A model generated the notes under the pieces. That model was given only the letters and a program-made list of their open reading frames with translations, was not told the origin of the DNA and searched no databases. DNA of 64,000 nt from Patiria pectinifera (lineage: Eukaryota; Echinodermata; Asteroidea; Valvatida; Asterinidae): contig CM057130.1 in the NCBI GenBank assembly GCA_029964075.1, forward strand, positions 2,170,001-2,234,000, written 5' to 3'. The position numbers and the translations under genes were made by a program. Positions 35,701-47,070 of this stretch are shown here, piece by piece. How positions within the stretch are numbered: the stretch's first letter is position 1; every line of letters starts with the position of its first letter.

Positions 35701-37477
35701 CTAACCCCTAAATCCATCCATTTCTAAAAATTACATCAAAAGCACATGTTGTATATTACCGGAATTTGAATATGCCATCTCCTGAACACTAACCTGCGAG
35801 GCTCAGCCTTGTATTGGCCCCAATTTTCGTCAATATTTTGCTAAAAAAATGGCGCTAGTCAGAGGCCATAAACTTGAAAAATGTGTTTGGTTTTAATCTC
35901 TTATCTAATTCTTAATAATGTATCTAATGTATTACTGCATACGACTTGTACATCGGCGATGTATATGCGCTAAATTTAAGGTCGATGCGAACACAATAAA
36001 AGACGTCTTTAAGGTCATCTCTCTCATTATCTCCACATCACTGGGCACTAACTATGAATATTCCCCGGTGATGCAGCAAAATTCTTAATCGAGTTGGCCC
36101 TTTAGGCCCCCTATATCTGAACTATGAATATACATGATAAAAATTAGTGTAGGATGGGCATAGGACAATAGTCTAGCTTATAATGGAGACGTACCATCGC
36201 TTACATGTTGATATCTAAAAAAGAAAATTTCTAAAACTAATAAGATTTGTTTCCAATTCTTGCAAAATAGTCGCAAAGGTTGTTTTTACACAGAACTGTC
36301 TCAATACAAATAAATGTGCTTTTTTTCAGAGGTAATTGTGGAGCGTCCTTTATATCTAAATCGCCAAGCTGCTCATTCTTTTTTACGCGTGTGTGAAAGA
36401 TTTCAAATCCTATACTTGGTGGAATTAAATATATTTTTGAATGCGTGGGCACGAAAAATCGAGGTGTTTTGGGGATGTTACATTAATTTAATCAATCATA
36501 AGCAGGTTCGGTCACTTACGGGATTGCAATTATGACATCATTCAGATGAAAAGGTGAAATAAACGCAATAGAGTAAAACCAAGCGTACATTCATCAATGT
36601 GCCATAACAGCGAGAATTTGCACGAAAAACGCCAAAACAACCTTCACTATGGATTTGTATAGAAACGATCAAGATGGCTATATCATAGTCGTCACAAACA
36701 TGATGTATGTGTCGTCAGGAGAAATAATTTTATTACCGGGAAAGGTTTAGATGTTTTGTTGCTCAACTAACAAACGTCCTTGGAAGCCAGCACCCGCATA
36801 TATGACTGAATGGCATTAGGGCACAGCTGTTCTTTGATGGCAGTTTCCCCCTTTAAACGTATTATTATGCAGTCTTATTTTCTTCTTCATGCAGTTTTAT
36901 TTTAATCGTCATGGTTTTGGACGAACCACAAGTCCCTGGCGTCATGCGCTACTGAGGTCACGTGAGAGCACATCCAACATGTACATTCGCTGGTTTCCCA
37001 TTTTGCCATCCACACTTTTCGTGCCTAAGCGTGGGTCTACAACTCGATCCGATCACGTCCAAGAGCAGTCCCGTCCAAGTTCCTTATTCAGATTTAAAAA
37101 AAAAACGATGCGCGTGTTAAGGGCCATTTGAGTGCGCAGGCATGCAAGCGTAATGAGTTCGCACCGCCCGGGTACAATGTGCAAATGTGGTAAGCGGATA
37201 AATTAATTAGACAGCAATGTTACCGCGGGGAACCAATTAATGCAATATATCATCCCGCTGCTCATCTGTTTAAGATGGAGCGGTCTCTATATGAAATAAG
37301 GATTGGTTTCAATTTGCATGTTTATGCAGTACGGCTTTGTTAAATGTTCCTTGGTTAAACAATCGTGCAGCTCGCGATGTTGTTATGGCTTATTAAATAA
37401 AGTGATATCACCTAGCATACAGTTTACTATAGACAAAATATATGCCGCTTTGATATTTCTTAAGCCAGTAGCGTATC

Positions 37478-37788
37478 CAAGGGCGGATCCAGATCACAAT
37501 GGGGGGGGGGGCAAAAAATTGTTGGTCCCCCAAAAAGTGCGTCAAAAAAAAATTACGGCGTGGGGTCCGGGGCTCGCTTACGGGCCCCAATTTTTTTTGG
37601 GATTCTAGATGCACTGTGGTGCGATCTGAGGCAATTTCTGACCACTTTAACCAATGTTTTTTGAGGAAAAGATGGTGGTGAACTCATTGCCTGCCTTTAT
37701 TGCGACGTCACATAACAAAAAACGGTTTCCTTTTGGGGGAGAAGGGGGTGTCATGACCTCCTTTTTCCTTCCCCTGGATCCGCCCTTG
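37478..37788. mobile_element. Non-autonomous hAT element, 311 bp
   Basis: Perfect 15-bp terminal inverted repeats (CAAGGGCGGATCCAG) and a perfect 8-bp target duplication AGCGTATC at 37470-37477 and 37789-37796. Inside, a G run follows the left end. Same family as 46421-46645 and 52220-52447. Confidence 0.93.
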
Positions 37789-39261
37789 AGCGTATCCATG
37801 CAGCTGTTTGCGCCGGAGGGGGGTGGGTGGAAAAATTAAGACTTAACTGTATCATGTGTATCGACATCTGAACCGTATCTTAAAAAAAATAATACAGTTT
37901 TTGAATTTATGACGTCTTTTAGTGTCTCCTATGGGAGGGGGGAGCCCCCCCCCCCATAGGCACTGACTTTAATAGCTAATGAGTCTGAAGCAATAGGCCC
38001 AGACTGCGGACCGATGGGCAGGTTTTTCTAATGGGAGTCACTGTTCCTATATACTGTTCTGATCATACAAATTCCGACCTCGAATCAATTCTTTATCAAT
38101 CAGTAGGCCGGATATAGCCTATAACGGTGAGCAAACGCAGCTATGGAACTGAAGATGTATTTTTTTTCTCCGTCCGAGCATACGCACCGTGCAATGATCC
38201 TCTTTTGAACCCAACTCCGAATTCAAGCGAAAGCGAATGACGTCAACGCAAATCCCTTGCGAGATGGAGACTGTCCGGGACGGCGATGTAAACACGGCCC
38301 GGTATCTAATTATGACCCGACTTGTATCTGCGCATGTCATGATAGAACTGTGTGTGTGATTGTATTTGTTCTATGAAGTGGCCACAAGCCGCCGGGGTTA
38401 GCTGCGCCAGGGTTCCCGCGTGTTTGCGCTAGGAAACGGGATTCTATTAATGATTTTTTCCCCCCAACTTGGCTTCGTCAAATGTAAACTCATCCATTAG
38501 ATCACATCAAGTTGCAGGAGTTGTCGCTCTGGCGTCGCGCAGTGTGGCGATATGGTGTTGCGTAAATTGTAACAGAACAAGAAGGTGTTTATACCCACCC
38601 TTATAGGGAACCCCGTATCCTTTCTGAAATATTTTGGAATGGGTAAGTATACGAGAAAGTGTCAGAGGGTTTGAATTTTCTGACGTTGAACGCCAATTAC
38701 AAACGTACCAATCCACGTATTGTATTTATGATATTTCTGTTTAGTTTCCCCTTGGGTAGGTTTTATAGCTATAATTATATTAGACTAGTTCTGCATCAAG
38801 ATGCTGATTTACCATGACAGGGGTACATTTCAGGTGTCAATGTTTTCATAACAGTGTTATTCCTCAAGAATTATCTACTTCTCCGAGTACACGTTTAAAA
38901 TGCTTTGCCTTAAGAAGTAAGCAAACTTCGTATGTCATTAACTTAGTACATGTAGCTAACGTAACGACACTAAGGCCGATCGACATGTGCAACAGGATTA
39001 CAATTGATATAAAGGTTTATGTATTCTTTAGGCAGGCTACCGTCGATGTCTGTATGTATTTTGTCTGTTAATCATATTCACGGATGGAGCAGCATAGCCT
39101 ACAACATTTCAAAAGGTATCGTTTCCTTTCAATTGTCCCAACTTTTTTGCAGGATCATCCAAAGGGGCCAGCCTATAACATGCCACTTCGAAATCTCGCG
39201 CGCGCAACGCATTATGGGACCGTGTTATGGGTCACCGAGGACAAACAATATAGGTCGCCAT

Positions 39262-39773
39262 CAACCTCGTCCCCAGTGCTTAGTTTATTTCCAACGTCGT
39301 TTCCAATTGTAAGCCCTGGATAGGAAACTTACTTCCTGTATCCTGATTCAGTACCGAAATTGGCTAGAAATGGATTTATATCGTGTACTTGGTGTTGTTA
39401 TTCTCAACGTGCAGTACGTGTTTTCGCGATCATTTGTCCGCCTTCTCGAAAATATTCATTCCCTTTCCAAGTTGTTCACATATTAATATTAAATGTGATA
39501 CCGCATGTTGTCTCGTTAAGATCGTAACAGTTTACTTAAAATAAAATCGTGTTTTCGTAACTCACGCCATGCTCGCGCTGTTACGAATTGATTCTGTTTT
39601 TACTCCAGACACCGCATATAAAAACAAACACAAATTTAACGCACAGGCAGGCACCAGACTATTCCTCATTTGCATACGTGTTCAAAAATCTTGCATGCAA
39701 AATGATCCAATACCAGGGTGAGAGAACAGGTAGTGGTGGGCGCGTACTGCTCGACACCCTGGGAACGAGGTTG
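39262..39773 (+). mobile_element. 512-bp MITE, copy B
   Basis: Ends CAACCTCGTCCCCAG and GGGAACGAGGTTG. Flanked by a perfect 9-bp target duplication GGTCGCCAT at 39253-39261 and 39774-39782. Matches copy A along its full length in reverse orientation and has the octamer ATTTGCAT at 39668-39675. A 9-bp duplication would suit a Mutator-like origin; an 8-bp (hAT) reading is also possible with one base shifted. Confidence 0.88.
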
Positions 39774-39954
39774 GGTCGCCATAGAACCTGCAAGGAAAAA
39801 AGGTCACGCGGCGAGCTTCCGGACCCTTCGCGAATTTGAGGTGCTTTGATTTGCTTTTTTAATGAACTTGAGACAAAAGCTCCTCCGTTAAAGACACACA
39901 GGATCATTTGCTATTTTCGAGTTTGTTTCTGCATTCAATAGGGGACGTTGGACA

Positions 39955-40255
39955 ATAGAGGACAATAGGGTCCCCAATTCCCGAGAGGTCCCCAATTGGG
40001 ATTCGTGTACAAAACATATGGGAGGTCTTCCTAAAAAGTACAAACAAAAGAGGGACAATAGGGGGTCCCCGATTGCAGGCAAATACACACTTGTTGGGGT
40101 ATTCATCTTTTCAAACCGTGGACGAAAAATTCCAGAGAACAAAAGAGAACAATATCGTCCACGATTCCCAGCATACGTCGCGATTAGGGTCGTGTATAAA
40201 ACATATGGGAGTCTTCCTAAAAAGTGTAAGTACAAACAAAAGAGGGACAATAGGA
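39955..40255 (+). repeat. Tandem duplication of about 185 bp
   Basis: Two diverged copies (about 39955-40068 and 40142-40255) share CATATGGGAG, TCTTCCTAAAAAGT and TACAAACAAAAGAGGGACAA. A third relative lies at 29345-29450. Long frames on both strands here are by-products of repeats. Confidence 0.75.
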
Positions 40256-40284
40256 CGTTTACGATCGACGGTGTGAACAAATTT

Positions 40285-40600
40285 ACATGCGTGTGTGTTT
40301 GTTTGTTTTTCGTTTGGAGCAACAAAAGTGTACTCAAAATTTTGAGGAGGGTGCATAACCACTCACTTGATGAAGTTTTAGCTCAATGGATACTTTTTGT
40401 GAAAATAGAGAAAACGTATGCACTATTTTTGGGGTATCCGTCGTAACTGGATTCCCTAACGCACGTAAACAAATCTGTGCCCGCGGTCACACTTTCTTAA
40501 ACCACCTTCAATGATGTTTTCTTCCGAATGATACCATTTCAGGCGCAATAATTTCATATTTGGTACCAGTCTGCCTTCACTTTCAGCAAGGATTTTCTAA
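40285..40600 (+). repeat. Dispersed repeat, direct partner of 43277-43640
   Basis: The two stretches align in order over about 320-360 bp: GTTTGTTT run, GAGCAACAAAA, AGGGTGCATAAC, CTAACGCA, AACCACCTTCAAT and TGGTA-CAGTC-like blocks. They are diverged and have no coding frame. Confidence 0.7.
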
Positions 40601-43276
40601 ATCTGTCCGCTGGTGCGTTTCAAGGTAATTGGAAATGTTCCTGCCTACGTGCTTTAAAGCTAGAGTACATCATTTGCAGCCATCCGAAAAGTAACTGGCG
40701 TAATTATTGTTGAAAAACAAACTTGGTTGAAAGATAGTAAGGGAACTAAACTCCCTGTGAAGTTATTCTTTCTGGGAAGCTGTCATTTTGAAGTAATCAA
40801 CGAAAGAAGGCATTTCCAACGGTGATTCTTAAGAAGCACCGTAGGAAAATTTAAATTAGTAGTTCGTTTTGTTATTCAGCGCAGCGCGCACAAGTATTGG
40901 AACGACGCACACGCGCGCGCGGTTGTTGTAATTCGTCGGATCAGTGCGCGACGTCGCGTATAGCTGCAATTCAAAACAATTCAAAACATGATTCAGTAAC
41001 TTTTGATTTGAAATTGAGATCTTAGAATGTTGTTTTTCTCGGAATGTACAGCTGAAGCTTAGCTGAAACTTCATCGGGTTAGTTGCTCAGTATCCTTCAT
41101 TAGATTTTGAACTCTCTTGTTGCTTCAAACGAACAATTGCACAAATTACAAATGATGGACTGTAGCTTTAAAACAAATCACACGACAATCGTTCGAGTGA
41201 TTGTGTAAAAAAAGAAGAAGATAGATCGTGAAATATAGTTGGCCTTTTGCCAGAATTATTTCAAGATTTTACTTATGCGTGACCGCATTAATCGATCATC
41301 ATTCACCATTGTGACAGCCCTCAACCGGCATGTTTACCAGTGGCTCATCTCGACATCGGTTATCAAGAGATAAGACTGAAAGCCAATAGAAATGTCATGG
41401 CGGTATTCGGTTCGTACGCACAATCTGAAATAGGTCTATTCCAAAATATTTAACTCCAACATGCACCAACAATTTAGCTTTTATTTAGCTGATTCACTGA
41501 GAATGCATGGCTATTCACTAGAAGTCAGTTCCTGCATCTGGTCTATACAGCAGGCCGGATTTAGCCCATTCATTGGCGCTATGCGGGGTTATCCTATACG
41601 ATAGTACCGCCCGAATTAAAAGTGACATTCAGTTATTTAGTCAGTTAGTGAGTCAGTCAGTGAGATTGGTACAAAGACGACTCTTGGCTGCCCCTGGGAC
41701 CAGCGAAAATATTCATGCATGCGAATAAGCTACATTTATAAGTGCACAATGAAAATGCAAGCCTAAATTCCCCATTACCATCTCTGTGTCATCAGCTCTC
41801 CGATCTCTTACAGCATCGTTGGATTGTGCGCATGAATGAATTAAATGGTTTAGGCCTGCTTGGGTTTTGTTCATAAGCACACACCGTAATATTCCATTTG
41901 TGTGACGTCTAAATTGCGATTTGCTAGGGTTAAATTTAAAGTCGTTTAATCTCCCAAACACTCTCATCAACACGAGTGTACTAATGGTTGTGTGTGCTGT
42001 TGACATGTGGTATTCGAGAAAGTAATATTGGATGTAGTGCGCAACGCATAATTCGCTCTTAACTAAAAGTAACTAACTTCCGAATTTCCCATGATCATGG
42101 AATCCTTACCGTTCCAAATGCCCTAAAATCTTTACCCCTTCCCATGTTATCCTCCCATCACACAGTACGTAAACCCCAATTTGTTTTTCCCGTGTTTTGG
42201 TATTATACCTCATTTCCCGAGCGCGACACCCAAGCTACCGTCGGGCAACGCAAAACGATTCGATGCTAATGCGAATTGTGTTAGTGTACTGTAATAAATC
42301 AACATACAGCGCCGCGCTAATGGCTATTACCCATCTGAAAATGGGGCCTGATCCGACGCCACACGTCGATGCACAAGCAATAATTCCTGGGCGGCAATCG
42401 ACATAAGAGCATTTTCTGTAATTCCGTTGAGAAAACCCAATTCGGCGTGATAGACTGATTCCGGGATGCTGGGCCGTGTGTCTCCGACCCCGGCCGACCG
42501 TTCGGTCGCACAGAAACCCGACGACTGTTTCGGATATTCTGAAAAGCTGGATCTATTTTGTAGGCTGTTGAGGACCTGTTTTTAAAGAAAACGTTTAAAT
42601 TTGTGTTTCCGAATAGTGATGTTTTCAAAAATGACTCGAATATTCAATAATTCAAATAAACCATCCAACACCTCAGTTGGAAGGCATTATTAGTTCCTTT
42701 GTGGAACAAAAAACCCATAGGCATTTCGTTTTGTTTCGTTTATTGTGTTGTAATTTGTTTTATTTATCTCGATTCTACGTGACCCGAAGGCCACCTTATA
42801 CGAGACAATTAAACGTATAAATTGAAAATACATTTTGAAAAAATTACTGATTAAAAATAGACAAGTGACATTGCAATAAAATGCGCAATTAACAGTGTTT
42901 GGGAAACCTGAATTGTCTTTTTCACGCCTGCTGCATTATTATTAAAATACAAGTATGAAAGGAAAGAAATTGGTCAGAAATTAAATTACACCTACAAACA
43001 TTGTTTATTCAAGACATCCATTTTACGAAAACCCATTTCTAATGTTTACAATATGCCAGAAGCACAGCAAACTGAGTAAGTTGTCCTGCACACGAACCTG
43101 ATTATGCACACAATCTCCTGGTATGCAAGCACGTTAAGGAATGAATTATTCTCGTCCGCTATGCCATTTTATAAATACAGTTGTGAATGTGGGAATTGTC
43201 AATTTAATGACGTGGTATTCGTATATTTCATTTTTAATGGTAGGCCTACTGAAGATCAGTTGCTAGGACCTATTCG

Positions 43277-43640
43277 TGTTTGTTTGTTTGTTTGTTTGTT
43301 TGTTTTGTTGTTGTTTGAAGCAACAAAATGGATCAAAACCTTATGTAAAGGGTGCATAACATAACATAACTGTTACAATTTTTTCTCAGTGGCAATACTA
43401 TAAATTTTGGGACAACGGAGAAACACATGCACACGTTTTGAGGTCTCGTAATTAAATTCCATTGCTAACGCATGTAAAAAAAGTGTGCTCGCTGGCAAAC
43501 ATTTTCAAACCACCTTCAATTATCGTATCCTTTCAAACGATACACTTTTAGGTGGAGTCCTTTTTCAAGGTATTTGGTAGCAATCCTTCCTGCACTTTGA
43601 GTCTTGTTTGTCACATTAAATCCGTAGGTACATGTCCGGA
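43277..43640 (+). repeat. Dispersed repeat, partner of 40285-40600, with GTTT microsatellite
   Basis: Starts in a GTTT tetranucleotide repeat (about 43277-43304) and continues with AAGCAACAAAATGG, AGGGTGCATAAC, GCTAACGCATGTAAA and AAACCACCTTCAAT. Confidence 0.7.
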
Positions 43641-43800
43641 TAAAATACCAACTTTCCCACACATCTTTAATTTTGTTCTGTCAACACATAGTGTGTTTAA
43701 CGGCCAGCAAACGAACACAATTCACATAGCCTACATCCCTATGTGAATTGTTTTTGTTTTGCTGAAAGAACACTTACCTTTTCTTGTGATCCGTGGACAG

Positions 43801-44207
43801 AACTTTAAAACGGTGTTTTTGTTCAAATTAGGTAACTTAAAAACTACGTGAGTGATTTGATTGATTCTTGTGCTATAAGAAATTGTATTAATAGGGCTTT
43901 CATATTCAATAGATTTTGAAAGTGCTACGTACAGAACTTTATTAAATAATTGGTCTTGCCATTTGGGCTTCCTTACTCGCCCTGTATACCAGTATTTTGA
44001 AAACTTTAAAACGGTGTTTGTGTTCAAATTACGTAACTTAAAAACTACATGAGTGATTTGATTGATTCTTGTACTAAAAGAAAGTTTATGAATAGGGCTT
44101 TCATATCCAATAGATTTTGAAAGTGCTACGTACAGAACTTTATTAAATAATTGGTCTTGCCATTTGGGCTTCCTTCCTCGCCCTGTGTACCAGTATTTTG
44201 AAAAATT
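43801..44207 (-). repeat. 201-bp tandem duplication holding an open minus-strand frame
   Basis: Two copies (43801-44001 and 44002-44202 about) differ at only 13 or so of 201 positions. The period is 67 codons, so a minus-strand frame of 167 codons (44234-43731) stays open through both. Each copy reads SKYWYTGR, RKPKWQDQLFNKVL, YVALSKSI-YESPI and RINQITHVVFKL. I do not recognise the sequence. The word ALSKS--ESPI also appears in a minus-strand frame at about 4150-4215, with matching DNA, so this is probably a repeat family that may derive from a coding element. Confidence 0.7.
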
Positions 44208-45294
44208 ATACACCTTTATTGCCCAAGAGTACAATAAAACGTGTTACCATCACTTGAGACATGGGGAAAAAACATAGCGAACAAGCTATTTATCGTCGGA
44301 TGTCAAAAGAGTACTCTTTCGAACGATATATTCGTTTGAAAGGAACGAAGATCAAAGATTTTACAGATGGCTTTCAGTCTGGCAGATCAGCACATTTTCT
44401 TGAAGATAATTAACCTCCAGTTACAAATTGACATTCACCACGCTCTCTAGAGGCCACAGATTCTTAAGTGTAGGTTGAATCATGGTTATTTTTAAAGTTT
44501 CTCATAAACTATTATGTTAAGCGCAGGAGATTGAGTAATAAAAATGTGTAGTTTGATGGACCGTGCGTTGCAACCAAGCTATCTTGTTTACATATAAATC
44601 GATGGAGCATTTTATTAACATTATGCGCTTAGGCCTACATCCATGTCCTGAAATTGTTTAGTAATGCTGCCGTATGCGTGGTGTTGTTCTATAATTGGAC
44701 TGCTTTTCGTTGTCAAAGGCTCAGCGGGTTTATCCATTTTCCAGGTATAATATTCTGTTGACAACACTCTGGAAAAAAACTTTGCAATGTACCAGTACTG
44801 AAAAAAAAAATAAGAAAAAAAAGAAAGAGTATGATTTTAAGAAAGGAAGAGAGACAAGGATGAAATATGTTTTTTTTTTTCTCAAGAAGTTCCCTCAATT
44901 TATTTTCCGAAGGGGGAAGTCAACGCGTACAGATTGGAGCCGCTTGTTTGCAGGCAGCACTCAAATTTAGTTCATTATTCTCCAGCAACGAGATTGATAA
45001 GAATGGTCATATGAACATGATATGCATTGGCCCTGGGCGTTATTATTTATTCCTTTGAATCAGCTTTTTGTTAAGGTTTGTGACGTCCAGCAGCACTTTC
45101 GTTCGTTAAGTATACTCTACACTATAATTATTCTATGAGTCAGTCAGCCTTTTCGACAAATTCAATATATCAATAAACACGTAAGCTTGGAAACAACACA
45201 CAAAGTGACGAATCTCAACCAAGCCTTAATGAAGTGCATTGTGCTTTATGCCTATATGTTTTGATTAACCCTTATCTTTAATGATTGGTTTTAG

Positions 45295-45400
45295 GGGCGT
45301 GGCCACGGCAGATGTTGATGTCAGAACTATCGACATCAACCAATGCGATGATGGAGGCGGAGCCTTCGCCGGGACACATAGATGCAGCAATACAACCAAG
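45295..45400 (+). CDS. GPR158-like: GPR158/GPR179-type receptor, exon 2 (end of Cache-like domain, start of EGF-like part)
   Basis: A 106-bp exon bounded by TTGGTTTTAG before 45295 and GTATTT after 45400. Its first G completes the Met codon begun in exon 1. It then reads VATADVDVRTIDINQC, the last strand typical of Cache folds, and continues into THRCSNTTK, which begins an EGF-like Cys pattern. It ends in phase 0. Both splice phases fit exons 1 and 3 exactly. One further N-glycosylation site (NTT) is present. Confidence 0.88.
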
Positions 45401-46420
45401 GTATTTATACTTTCCACAAAGCTGTTGTTATTTTTATGCAAACATCCACCATATTTCAAGGATTGACATATTAAAATATGAATAATTGATATCGAGGAAA
45501 TAAATCCGACTTCTTCGAAGAAATGTTGAATTATTAATATTTTTATGAAGTCAAAACATATTAGAATCACAGTGGACAGGGGAAAAACAAACATGTTGTG
45601 GAGTACATTAGACTGTAGCGATATTTACCAGGAACATTAACTACCAAATGCCGACGATAATTATGACGCTTGAATGTTTAGGTTTGAAAGCATTTGAAAG
45701 GAAACGAGAAATTTAAAATAAAAAATGCCATATTATTGCCATTTAATTACGTCAAAAACGGCAGCACAATGTTAAAGCACCCTCTTTTGATTAAAGTTGC
45801 AAACTCACATTACATATTGTTTTTCGGTCAACAAAAATATCTGCCAAATTTGGGGAAAAAATCAGCAAAAGAATATGGAAAATACCATGGGGAATATCGT
45901 GCCCGAGGAGACCCTAAATAAATCAGGTGAAAAAGGTTCATATTCAATCATTTATTCCGTTGTAAAAAAAAAATGCCATCAGATTTACTACGCGGATGCA
46001 GCAAGTATCAGGTGTCAGCAAGCTATTGAAGGACAAATACAACATACCTCCCCTGGAATGTCAACCGGGAGTGTTTCAATGATGTACGATTACGAAGCGC
46101 ACGGTACGGACACCAAAAGAGTCGCAGAAATGCATTTCTTATCCACTTCCCAGTTGTATCGAGCTAGCTAGAATGCATACGTGCAAAGCATACCAGGGCA
46201 GAGTGTTACTACATGTACACGATTGCATAAAATATGCATCAGGGAATACCTGGGAATTGAAAAATGATGTGCCTGTTGTCATGAATAGGGCCAAATTGAA
46301 TGCTCGCACATACCTTACAACTATGGATTATTTATTATGGATCATGGCAATAATTGCCCAAAAATAAATTCGCAAAATGCAATGTTTACAATCCGGAAGA
46401 ACTGCATGGCTGCAGTTGAG

Positions 46421-46645
46421 CAGTAGCGGATCTAAAGGGTGTGCCCCCCCCCCCCTTCAGTCGCTGTTTAATGTTATACTGGTAAAATGGGGCCAAAAAT
46501 AATAAATGGAATGTATAATTAGTTCCTAAATGTATTCTCGAATTGCAATAGAATGCAGGAGAAAAGATCGTAGATTTCAAAAAAATACGAGCTCCCCTCT
46601 CTATATCACCCCCCCCCCGTTTTCTGAGAGTTAGATCCGCCCCTG
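46421..46645. mobile_element. hAT-like MITE, 225 bp
   Basis: Ends CAGTAGCGGATCTAA and, reverse-complemented, CAGGGGCGGATCTAA. A C run lies at each side of the interior. The flanks TGCAGTTG (46411-46418) and TGCAGACG (46646-46653) look like a degraded 8-bp target duplication, with two extra bases on the left. Confidence 0.65.
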
Positions 46646-47004
46646 TGCAGACGTTAGACGTTTGAAAGAAACACACTATTGTCACTTGAATGATGATCGC
46701 GTTAAAATTAGTGCTACAGTAAGATTCAAAAGAGGAAAAAACTGGCATGTTGGTTTTAATAATTCGGAATGGCCATCATCGCGCACTGTAAGCATGTTAT
46801 ATGCGTGTGTGTACGTGTATGAAATTTAGTGTAAATTATTTTATTACGATAAAGACCGGACCACTTCATTTCACTCCAATATATAGATGATCACGGAGTG
46901 GCGTTTGGAATTCTTTATTAAAAGCAATTCATGAAAAAGTCGTCGCGAAATCGCCATGTGGAAAATTACATACCGATGACGTCAAAGCAGCAACGATCAT
47001 TGAA

Positions 47005-47070
47005 CAAAAGATATAAAAATGAAACATAGCGATCACGTGACGCCGTGCTCAGTCGAGCACGTGACGACAA
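47005..47070 (+). promoter_or_regulatory. Candidate regulatory cluster: CRE, TATA-like, two E-boxes
   Basis: TGACGTCA near 46978, GATATAAAAATG near 47010, and two TCACGTGACG / GCACGTGACG sites about 26 bp apart at 47033-47041 and 47058-47066. The sites lie either side of a small hairpin, GTGCTC-AGTC-GAGCAC (47045-47060). This grouping inside intron 2 could be an enhancer or internal promoter. It rests on motif spacing alone. Confidence 0.3.

Larger units (their letters stand above)
15723..45294 (+). other. Intron 1 of the GPR158-like gene (29,572 bp)
   Basis: Bounded by GTGAGT at 15723 and TTGGTTTTAG at 45294. It joins a phase-2 end (AT) with a following G to give Met. Repeats found inside are listed separately. 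Between them (for example 15860-17600, 21000-22690, 23600-25460, 27000-29340, 29880-32390, 32760-37470, 37850-39250, 40610-43270) I see AT-rich DNA with short chance frames and no convincing exon. GC-rich patches without recognised genes occur at about 27330-27430 and 29700-29870. Confidence 0.85.

Noticed and set aside
39888..40446. Frames of 142-149 codons on both strands
   Set aside because: They coincide with tandem duplicated repeat DNA and mirror one another.
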